A stretch of DNA of 64,000 bases from JAEUKA01 sp044228505 (lineage in GTDB: Bacteria > Myxococcota_A > Polyangia > Palsa-1104 > JAEUJZ01), in assembly GCA_044228505.1 (NCBI GenBank), contig JBGAUT010000005.1, positions 124,001 through 188,000 on the forward strand, read 5' to 3'. Below are positions 57,732-64,000 of this stretch, piece by piece. Under the pieces are notes generated by a model, which searched no databases, was not told the DNA's origin, and saw nothing but the letters and a program-made list of their open reading frames with translations. Positions within the stretch are counted from its first letter, which is position 1, and every line of letters starts with the position of its first letter. A program made the position numbers and the translations under genes.

Positions 57732-60035
57732 TTACTTCGTGCTCGCAGCCATCGGAACTGGGCCTCTTCCGAGTCGCTGTAGGTAAGCGATGATCGCAAC
57801 CATCTGGCTGTCCCAATCCAGGTTGATTCCTTGGTTCCGCAGATCCGCCACGATGCTCTTGGCCTGCGTCTCCAGTTCACCACTGCTCGCGCTAATCTCT
57901 TGGCCGCTATACGGCACTCCCAGCGTTTTCATCGCGTTCATTTTGACCGCTGTGTCCCCCAGATCGAGCTTGCTCTTGGACAAAAAGGCATACGACGGCA
58001 TGTTCGATCCCTGCGACGTAGATCGGGGGTCCATCATGTGCTGATAATGCCACAGATTGCCGTACTTCCCACCGACGCGGTGTAGGTCCGGTCCCGTGCG
58101 CTTGCTGCCCCACTGGAATGGGTGATCGTAGATGAACTCTCCGGCGGTGCTGGGATCTCCGTAGCGCAGCTTTTCACTACGGAACGGACGAATCATTTGA
58201 CTGTGACAGACGTAGCATCCTTCGCGAACATAGATGTCCCGGCCGTGCAGTTCCAGCGGTCGATAGGGCTTCTGGATCTCGCCGGTCAGCGGGACAGCGC
58301 GATCGAGTACGATCGTTGGGAGGATCTCGGCCACACCGCCAATCAGCACCGCAATCAACACCAGAGCAGTAAAGATCAGCGACCGACCTTCCAGCGCCCG
58401 GTGAACGTTGAGCTGTCCTTCGCGATTGCGTTTGCTGGCGTAGGCAATCCATGCCGCGACCAGGAATCCTGACATCAGCGTCACCACTGGAATCCAGATT
58501 TTCACTGAATCGATCAGGAAGAATGCACCGATGAGCAGCACCGCAAACCCCGCCAGAAGGATGGGCCGCGAGAAGACGAGCGCTGGCCACGCGACTTCTT
58601 TTTCCGTGGATGGCTCTTCTTCCACCACAGTCACCGAGGTTTCCTCGGGAGCGCCAGCCCTGATGGTCTGGATCAGGTTCACCAGCATCAGCACATAGCC
58701 GATGATGTACAGAGTGCCACCGACCATGCGGGTCAGGTACATCGGACGGATGGCGATGAGCGTTTCGACAAAGCTCGGATAGAGCAGCGCACCCTCATCG
58801 GTGACAGCCTTCCACATCAGGCCCTGTGTCACTCCGCTGACCCACATCGAAATGGTGTAGAGCAAGATTCCGATCGTTGCGGTCCAGAAGTGTAGATCAG
58901 CCAGGAGCTTCGAGTGCAGAGGCCGATTCCACAGCTTGGGAACCAGAAAATAGAACAGACCTGCGGCCATAAAACCGTTCCAACCGAGTGCTCCGGTGTG
59001 AACGTGACCAATGATCCAGTCGGTGTAGTGCGCCAGTCCCGACACACTCTTGATCGAAAGCAGTGGCCCTTCAAAGGTTGCCATTCCGTAGAAGGTGACA
59101 CCAGCAATGAAGAACTTGATCACTGGATCAGTACGCAGCTTGTTCCATGCACCACGCAGGGTGAGGAGTCCGTTGATCATACCTCCCCAAGACGGTGCCC
59201 ATAGCATCAGCGAAAAGACCATTCCCATCGACTGCGCCCAGTCAGGCAGCGCAGTGTAGAGCAGGTGGTGCGGACCGGCCCAGATGTACATGAAGATGAG
59301 CGCCCAGAAGTGGACGATCGACAACCGATAGGAATAGACCGGACGATCGACGGCCTTGGGGAGAAAGTAGTACATGATGCCGAGGATTGGCGTCGTTAGG
59401 AAGAACGCAACGGCGTTGTGCCCGTACCACCACTGCACCAGTGCATCCTGCACTCCTGCGTAGATCGAGTAGCTCTTTAGGCCCGAAAACACCGGCAGCG
59501 CCAAGCTGTTGACGATGTGAAGCACTGCGACGGTGATGATCGTCGAAATGTAGAACCACAGCGCAACATACAGGTGCTTCTGGCGGCGAATTGCCAGCGT
59601 CCAAAAGAAGTTGATGGCAAACACCACCCAGATGAGCGCGATCAAGATGTCGATCGGCCACTCTAGCTCGGCGTACTCTTTGCCTTGGGTGTAACCAAGC
59701 GGCAGCGTGATAGCCGCTGCCACGATGATCGCCTGCCAGCCGTAGAAGTGCAGGCTCGACAGTACATCAGAAGCCATCCTCGACTTGCAGAGCCGCTGGG
59801 TCGAGTAGTAGACGCCCGCAAAGAGCATGTTGCCAACGAACGCAAAGATCACGGCGTTGGTATGTAGCGGACGGAGCCGGCCAAAGCTCAGGAGGGGAGC
59901 GAAGTTCAGCTCTGGGAAGGCGAGCTGAGTCGCAATCAAGAGTCCCACGATCATGCCAATCAGACCCCAAAACATCGAGGCCAGCATGAAGCGCCGGACA
60001 GAGACATCGTCGTACGTGATCCGTACCTCTCTCAT
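57732..60035 (-). CDS. ccoNO: cbb3 oxidase CcoN-CcoO fusion (subunits I and II)
   Basis: 767 residues. Residues 1 to about 470 are CcoN with twelve helices: LRPLHTNAVIFAFVGNMLFAGVYYSTQR (low-spin haem His), WWYGHNAVAFFLTTPILGIMYYFLP (CuB and cross-linked region), WAGPHHLLYTALPDWAQ (His-His CuB ligands), and DWIIGHVHTGALGWNGFMAAGLFYFLVPKLW (haem b and b3 ligands). After a linker (ETSVTVVEEEPSTEKEVAWP) residues about 500-767 are CcoO: one membrane helix and a cytochrome c with REGCYVCHSQMIRPFRSEKLRYGD. The fusion occurs in several lineages. It is the catalytic core of a high-affinity terminal oxidase. Overlaps ccoS by 4 bp. Confidence 0.95.
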   Translation of the reverse strand: MREVRITYDDVSVRRFMLASMFWGLIGMIVGLLIATQLAFPELNFAPLLSFGRLRPLHTNAVIFAFVGNMLFAGVYYSTQRLCKSRMASDVLSSLHFYGWQAIIVAAAITLPLGYTQGKEYAELEWPIDILIALIWVVFAINFFWTLAIRRQKHLYVALWFYISTIITVAVLHIVNSLALPVFSGLKSYSIYAGVQDALVQWWYGHNAVAFFLTTPILGIMYYFLPKAVDRPVYSYRLSIVHFWALIFMYIWAGPHHLLYTALPDWAQSMGMVFSLMLWAPSWGGMINGLLTLRGAWNKLRTDPVIKFFIAGVTFYGMATFEGPLLSIKSVSGLAHYTDWIIGHVHTGALGWNGFMAAGLFYFLVPKLWNRPLHSKLLADLHFWTATIGILLYTISMWVSGVTQGLMWKAVTDEGALLYPSFVETLIAIRPMYLTRMVGGTLYIIGYVLMLVNLIQTIRAGAPEETSVTVVEEEPSTEKEVAWPALVFSRPILLAGFAVLLIGAFFLIDSVKIWIPVVTLMSGFLVAAWIAYASKRNREGQLNVHRALEGRSLIFTALVLIAVLIGGVAEILPTIVLDRAVPLTGEIQKPYRPLELHGRDIYVREGCYVCHSQMIRPFRSEKLRYGDPSTAGEFIYDHPFQWGSKRTGPDLHRVGGKYGNLWHYQHMMDPRSTSQGSNMPSYAFLSKSKLDLGDTAVKMNAMKTLGVPYSGQEISASSGELETQAKSIVADLRNQGINLDWDSQMVAIIAYLQRLGRGPVPMAASTK

Positions 60036-60226
60036 GACCTAACTTCCTTTTCTAGGAGTGTCGTAGTGGGTGGCGCTGAGTGCTCCGTTTCATCGGATTC
60101 CAGCGGCAGTAAAGACAAGCGGTCGGCGTATTCGTGGCTCCGCTTCAGATACAAGAATCCGAACAGTAGCCCCGATCCAAACACCAGCACGGCGCTTACA
60201 AATAGCGTCAGATACATCGCGTTCAT
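60032..60226 (-). CDS. ccoS: cbb3 oxidase maturation protein CcoS
   Basis: 64 residues: one transmembrane helix (YLTLFVSAVLVFGSGLLFGFLYL), then KRSHEYADRLSLLPLESDET. CcoS proteins have this size and layout (helix, then a short polar end with FDD/YAD-type residues) and are needed to insert haem and CuB into cbb3 oxidases. ATG overlaps the ccoI stop (ATGA) and the 3' end overlaps ccoNO by 4 bp. Confidence 0.87.
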   Translation of the reverse strand: MNAMYLTLFVSAVLVFGSGLLFGFLYLKRSHEYADRLSLLPLESDETEHSAPPTTTLLEKEVRS

Positions 60227-62802
60227 GAGGATACTCCTTCGGCCAGCGCAATCGGCGAGGAACTACCACCCGGGTGGGAGGGCAGCGCCAGCGATTCCGG
60301 AGTGTTACTTCGTATGGCAGATTCACTCGGCTGACGGAACGAGTACACCGTGAGTGCAATCATTAACAGAGAACTAATCGGCATTGCCAGCGCACAGCGC
60401 AGCGGCGTCATGAGTCCTGCAAACGACAGACCCAGAACCACGCTATTGTACAGTGCCGCCAAAACCATATTGCGCACGATCACCCGACGCAGATAGTGCG
60501 CGGTGCGAAGGGTCTCGGAAATCGGTCCGATTCCGACTCCAGCAAAGTAGAAGTCAGCACGGGCCGGTAGCGTCGGACGATCAATCGCGGGAGTGCCCGC
60601 ACACGCCGCAGCAGAGAACGCCAGAGCATCATTTATGCCATCGCCGACCATCAGCGTGTCGTGCGCTCCGCCATCGAGCTGCTCGACCAGCGCACACTTC
60701 TGTTCTGGGGTTAGCTCAGCATGAGCGTTGGAAATCGCCAGCTCTTTGGCAATCTGTTCGACTTTTTCGCGGCGGTCGCCGGACAAGATATGAAGCTGAT
60801 ACCCGGATTCGTGCAGGGCCTGTACCTCTTTGCGGGCATCGCGGCACAGCTCTTCCCGAAGAGAAAAGCGAGCCACTAGCTTACCGTCGCAGCTCAGCAC
60901 CACTTGGGAGTCTGTAGGGAGCTGTTCCCATTCCGCAGGTTGCGTCAGGGCGAAGCGCGAGCGGCCCAAGCGATAGGTGTGATGATTGCGGCGTAGCTCT
61001 AGTCCCTCTCCAGCGCGCTCGCGCACCTCGGCGGTTTCTTCAAGTGCCGGTGGATGGGGCAGGGCCGTGAGCAGGGCGCGACTTACAGGATGATTGGATC
61101 GTGCCACCATCTGAAACAGCGCTTCGCGAGACTCTGCGGTGAGCTCTGTAAGGGGGCTATCCGTCGACAACACCAGCTTGCTGAGCGTCACCGTTCCGGT
61201 CTTATCCAGCAGGATCTTCTTTAGTCGCAGAGCGCGATCAAAGAAGGACGGAGTACGTACAAACAGACCACGTCTGCGGAGTCTGGCCTGCGCCAGTTCG
61301 TAGGCCAGTGGCGTGGCGATTCCGAGCGCACACGGACAGGTTACGACCAGAACTGCGACCGCAACTTCCGTTGCTCGCAACACGCCCGCTCTCGTCCACA
61401 GTGCAAACGCCAGTGCCGCCAAGCTGAGCACGCTCGCGACGTAATAGCGGCTCAGGTGATCCCAAAAATCGCCGGGCGGGTGGGCTTGCGCGGCAGAAGG
61501 ATGGGGGGCGTCTGCCGGCGCGCTTAGTTCCCCCGGAAGGGGCTTATCCAGCGAGGATGAACAGAGCAGATCGCGAAGCCGTGACGCACGAAATGGCTCC
61601 AGCGCCTCTAATCGGACTGCTGCTTCTCCGCGATTGTGTGCGCCCGCAGGAATCGAGTCGTGTCTGTGGTAGCGAACGGGAGTCGACTCGCCCATGATCC
61701 AATCGAGCGAAAACTCTCCGCCCGGATCGAGTAGCTTGGCCTGTACGGGCAGCAGCTCACCGGGGGCGCACAGCAGCACACTCCCTTGCTGCAGGTTGGC
61801 AGCGGGAAGGAGTGCAAGCTGGCTGTGCTTTTCGCCATCGCTCGACACCGTCTCTGTTACGGTGCGAACCAGGAGTCCGTCTACTGTGTCATCGTGAAGG
61901 AGTCGCTGCCGATTGTGGCTGGCTAGCCGTCGCTGCAGCAGTCGTCCGAGCAGCATCAGCGTAATGAAGATGCACAGGGTATCGAAGTAGGCAGAGCGTC
62001 CTTCAGCCGCAAAGAACGACCACACACTGCCTGCATAGGTCAGAAGGATTCCCAGCGCGATCGGGACATCCATATGCAAGATCCGCCGCCGGAGTGCCAG
62101 CCAAGCGCTTCGGAAGAACACCGTGCCACCAATTAATACGGCCCCTGTGGCTAGAATCAGTCCGCCGACTGCAAACAGCCGATACAGTGAAGCGTCCGTG
62201 GTTTTCGACAGTCCGAAGTACTGCGAAAACGCAAAGATCATGCTGTTCATCGCCATCGCCGCGCACAGTCCCAGTCGCAACACCAAGTCATCCAGCGGTG
62301 CGTCGCCAGCTTTTTGCGCGGGCCCGGTCCGATAGCCAAGGGACTCCGCTTCCTCGACAAACTGCGCGACGGCAGCCTGACCCTGTTTGACCTGACCTGA
62401 GTCCGTTCGACGGTAGCTTAACTCGATGCGTCCGATGGCCGGATTGATCTCGATCGATGCGGCACCCGGATGACGTAGATACAGTTTTTCCAGCAGCCAC
62501 ACACACGCCGCGCATTCCAGCCCTTGAACATCCATGCGTAGCGGTACCAGCGCACTCCCACCTGCCCTCGCTTCGGCTTCCTGAAGCTTGTGGACCAGCC
62601 ACAATCGTTCGGGTTGAGGCGTGACGCTGCGATCTCCGACCGCTGATAGCCTGGTGTCACCACGCAAGCGATAGAAGCCATCGAGTCCCGCCGCTGACAC
62701 CAGCGCGTGGGCGGCCCGACAGCCGACGCAGCAGTACGGACCATACGGGACTCCGTCTGGCGTGGGCGTGTTGCAGTGTGGACAAACAGTGGGAGCGGTC
62801 AT
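60223..62802 (-). CDS. ccoI: Copper-exporting P1B-type ATPase CcoI (FixI)
   Basis: 859 residues from ATG 62802; an open extension to 63042 covers the promoter region and is not translated. A Cys-rich N-terminal region (CPHCNTPTPDGVPYGPYCCVGCRAAHALVSAAG) precedes an HMA-like domain with GLECAACVWLLEKL. About eight helices; the metal-site motif is TCPCALGIATP in helix 6. Phosphorylation Asp in DKTGTVTLSK, and GDGINDA in the hinge domain. CcoI pumps Cu(I) to the periplasm for cbb3 assembly and is usually at the ccoGHIS end; here it is promoter-proximal, before ccoS and ccoNO. No SD is clear. Confidence 0.94.
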   Translation of the reverse strand: MTAPTVCPHCNTPTPDGVPYGPYCCVGCRAAHALVSAAGLDGFYRLRGDTRLSAVGDRSVTPQPERLWLVHKLQEAEARAGGSALVPLRMDVQGLECAACVWLLEKLYLRHPGAASIEINPAIGRIELSYRRTDSGQVKQGQAAVAQFVEEAESLGYRTGPAQKAGDAPLDDLVLRLGLCAAMAMNSMIFAFSQYFGLSKTTDASLYRLFAVGGLILATGAVLIGGTVFFRSAWLALRRRILHMDVPIALGILLTYAGSVWSFFAAEGRSAYFDTLCIFITLMLLGRLLQRRLASHNRQRLLHDDTVDGLLVRTVTETVSSDGEKHSQLALLPAANLQQGSVLLCAPGELLPVQAKLLDPGGEFSLDWIMGESTPVRYHRHDSIPAGAHNRGEAAVRLEALEPFRASRLRDLLCSSSLDKPLPGELSAPADAPHPSAAQAHPPGDFWDHLSRYYVASVLSLAALAFALWTRAGVLRATEVAVAVLVVTCPCALGIATPLAYELAQARLRRRGLFVRTPSFFDRALRLKKILLDKTGTVTLSKLVLSTDSPLTELTAESREALFQMVARSNHPVSRALLTALPHPPALEETAEVRERAGEGLELRRNHHTYRLGRSRFALTQPAEWEQLPTDSQVVLSCDGKLVARFSLREELCRDARKEVQALHESGYQLHILSGDRREKVEQIAKELAISNAHAELTPEQKCALVEQLDGGAHDTLMVGDGINDALAFSAAACAGTPAIDRPTLPARADFYFAGVGIGPISETLRTAHYLRRVIVRNMVLAALYNSVVLGLSFAGLMTPLRCALAMPISSLLMIALTVYSFRQPSESAIRSNTPESLALPSHPGGSSSPIALAEGVSS

Positions 62803-62920
62803 GGCCGCCCTGGCTCCTTGGTTCCGGGGATTTCGCGACGTCTGTGCCGCGACGCTTTGCAGCTTCCGAATAGCAAGGGCTTTGCCAAGCCGAGTCAGCA
62901 ACGGGAGCGCCTTACCAGCA

Positions 62921-62936
62921 GCGAGTATTGTGCCAA
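62921..62936 (-). promoter_or_regulatory. Sigma-54 (-24/-12) promoter for the cco operon
   Basis: On the minus strand the sequence TTGGCACAATACTCGC (position 62936 to 62921) matches the sigma-54 consensus TTGGCAC-N5-TTGC with one difference (TCGC in place of TTGC) and exact spacing of the GG and GC elements. It points toward ccoI, whose start is about 120 bp downstream. The divergent gene at 63030 encodes a sigma-54 activator. The match is seen directly; the use as promoter is inference. Confidence 0.75.
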
Positions 62937-62979
62937 TTGGGTACAGCGGTCCAGTTATCAAACTGTACCAAACGGGCAC
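62930..62979. promoter_or_regulatory. Long interrupted dyad near the sigma-54 promoter
   Basis: GTGCCAATTGGGTACAG (62930-62946) and CTGTACCAAACGGGCAC (62963-62979) are inverted copies with 14 of 17 positions pairing across a 16-base spacer; the inner GGTACAG/CTGTACC is perfect. The left arm overlaps the -24 element. It could be a repressor or activator operator, or a hairpin. The rest of 62803-63029 shows nothing more. Confidence 0.6.
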
Positions 62980-63029
62980 ACTGCCCATCCCCACGGTGGA
63001 ACATCGTCTGATAGAGTACGCGCTTATCG

Positions 63030-64000
63030 ATGCAGGCTTCACTTCGTCCTCGCCACTACCACTTGCTCAGCGATGGAGAGCTGCGTCAGCTCTTGCCGGT
63101 GCTGGGTCATCTGCGAGAGCGGCGGGCGATGCTCCTCGACGAGTTTTTCAAGCGCTATGTCTCGCACTTCGGGTCGCAGGTGACGCTCGGTTGGCGTGAT
63201 TTTTCGGAGCTGTATGGCCGCGATGTCGACGCCATGGTCGCTCACCTGGGCGACTGCGACATGGATGATTTTGCCGCCGAGGTGCGAGCGCTCGGCGTGA
63301 TCTTCTGCGAGCGAGGCGTTCCGTTTGCCGAGCTGATTTCATCGCTGCACTTGCTCGAGGAGAGCGTGGGAATCGTGCTTGGACCGCTGGTGGCACGCGG
63401 TGAGCTACCGGGGCGGGTGTTTCAGATCTTCGATAAGCTCAGCCACTGCCGCATCATCGTGCTGGCGAGCGCCTACTTTGACGAGCAGTCCAGTTCGGCT
63501 GCGCTCCGCCTGCGCAACCTTGCGAGCGCCGAGGAATCGGACTCGCCCGCGCTGAAGTTTTCGTCGCTGGTCGGTCGGAGTGAGGCGATGCGGCGACTTA
63601 CCAGCCAGCTTGCAGCGGCGGCGAGTAGCCCAACGGGTGCGGTGCTGCTGGTGGGCGAAAGTGGTACCGGCAAAGAGCTGGCGGCTCGCGCCCTGCACGA
63701 GCGGAGTCGGGGCGGAAAGCGACCGTTTATTGCCGTCAACTGCGCGGCATTGCCCCGTGAGTTGATCGAAAGCGAGCTGTTCGGCCACCGTCGTGGGGCG
63801 TATACCGGCGCGCAGCACGAGTACGGCGGCCTGGTCCGTGCCGCTTCGACCGGAACGCTATTTCTCGACGAGATCACCGAAATGGCCGTGGAAGTTCAAG
63901 CCAAGCTGCTGCGGGTACTGGAAGAGCGAGTGGTTCGCCCCGTCGGTGCAGACAGCGAAATTGCCGTCGATTTTCGGCTGATTGCCTCGACCAACCGCGA
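63030..64000 (+). CDS. Sigma-54-dependent transcriptional activator (incomplete at window end)
   Basis: At least 323 residues, open at the right edge. Starts ATG 63030. Residues 1-170 form a helical N-terminal domain (ASLRPRHYHLLSDGELRQLLPVLGHLRERRAMLLDEFFKRYVSHFGSQVTLGW) of a kind I do not recognise; it contains His and Cys residues (LGDCDMDD, IFCERGV). From about 175 it is an AAA+ sigma-54 activator: VGRSEAMRRL, Walker A GESGTGKE (209-216), LFGHRRGAYTGA (about 247-261; GAYTGA in place of GAFTGA), Walker B GTLFLDEITEM, and RVLEERVVRPVG. It is divergent from the cco operon with a sigma-54 promoter between them, so it probably controls that operon. Confidence 0.92.
   Translation, partial: MQASLRPRHYHLLSDGELRQLLPVLGHLRERRAMLLDEFFKRYVSHFGSQVTLGWRDFSELYGRDVDAMVAHLGDCDMDDFAAEVRALGVIFCERGVPFAELISSLHLLEESVGIVLGPLVARGELPGRVFQIFDKLSHCRIIVLASAYFDEQSSSAALRLRNLASAEESDSPALKFSSLVGRSEAMRRLTSQLAAAASSPTGAVLLVGESGTGKELAARALHERSRGGKRPFIAVNCAALPRELIESELFGHRRGAYTGAQHEYGGLVRAASTGTLFLDEITEMAVEVQAKLLRVLEERVVRPVGADSEIAVDFRLIASTNR

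Noticed and set aside
62840..62860. A sigma-54-like sequence on the plus strand (CTGTGCCGCGACGCTTTGC).
   Set aside because: It lacks the invariant GG of the -24 element, so it does not qualify as a promoter for the activator gene.
62803..63042. An 80-residue N-terminal extension of CcoI.
   Set aside because: It covers the sigma-54 promoter and the dyad, has no family similarity, and ATG 62802 begins at the known Cys-rich N-terminus.
1..64000. tRNA or rRNA genes as integration sites or markers.
   Set aside because: I found no cloverleaf-like or rRNA-like sequence in the intergenic regions I read, and both insertions are in protein genes.

Overview
The window is high-GC bacterial chromosome with an unusually large share of secreted lipoproteins, TPR and PEGA-type proteins, an Hanks-type Ser/Thr kinase of the myxobacterial kind (glycine loop, then the RFFNEAKAVN helix), a V4R sensor protein, a clade II type nitrous-oxide reductase and a plant-like sterol delta-7 reductase. 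Together these suggest a member of the Myxococcota. That is an inference from gene content; no rRNA, tRNA or other phylogenetic marker is present.

Layout. 1-8 kb: a lipoprotein with an alpha/beta-hydrolase-like fold, then a V4R-domain gene split in two by a 2.75 kb integrative element (tyrosine recombinase plus a secreted lipoprotein) bounded by 24-bp direct repeats that lie inside the V4R coding sequence. A methyltransferase and two envelope proteins follow. 7.6-19.4 kb: mostly minus-strand housekeeping and envelope genes (epimerase, TPR lipoproteins, an S1-domain protein with a basic tail, an orphan PhnD-like binding protein, a sugar N-acetyltransferase) and one plus-strand FolE. 19.6-26 kb: a Ser/Thr kinase gene broken by a second insertion of about 4 kb. 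It is bounded by 17-bp direct repeats that encode the kinase's RFFNE motif, and it carries a barnase-type polymorphic toxin with a predicted outer-membrane barrel, its barstar-type immunity gene and a decayed IS3-family element. 26-35 kb: an esterase lipoprotein and a minus-strand nos operon (nosZ, nosD, nosF, nosL, nosY and one unknown membrane protein). 33.5-41.8 kb: unknown membrane proteins, a UbiA prenyltransferase, a protein with three HTH-like repeats, a methyltransferase, a PEGA-like protein and a Cys-rich beta-helix lipoprotein. 41.8-47.5 kb: an RND heavy-metal efflux operon. 47.5-54.6 kb: a PqaA-like protein, a DUF486 protein, an RCC1-repeat lipoprotein, a DHCR7-type sterol reductase and a secreted RNase T2. 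54.7-62.8 kb: a complete cbb3 oxidase operon (ccoI, ccoS, ccoNO fusion, ccoQ, ccoP, ccoG and a SafE-like gene), with a well-matched sigma-54 promoter at its head and a divergent, incomplete sigma-54 activator gene at the window end.

How it fits together. The cbb3 oxidase and NosZ indicate respiration at very low oxygen with N2O as an alternative acceptor. Both are copper enzymes, and copper handling is supported by CcoI, the SafE-like protein, NosL and possibly the RND pump. The divergent activator next to a sigma-54 promoter suggests that the oxidase operon is switched by a bacterial enhancer-binding protein. The two insertions are the most unusual feature: each sits within codons for a conserved motif of a gene family that is usually multi-copy in myxobacteria, and each leaves a perfect direct repeat that restores the host reading frame when collapsed to one copy. 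The second delivers a toxin-immunity pair that looks like a kin-discrimination or competition cassette.
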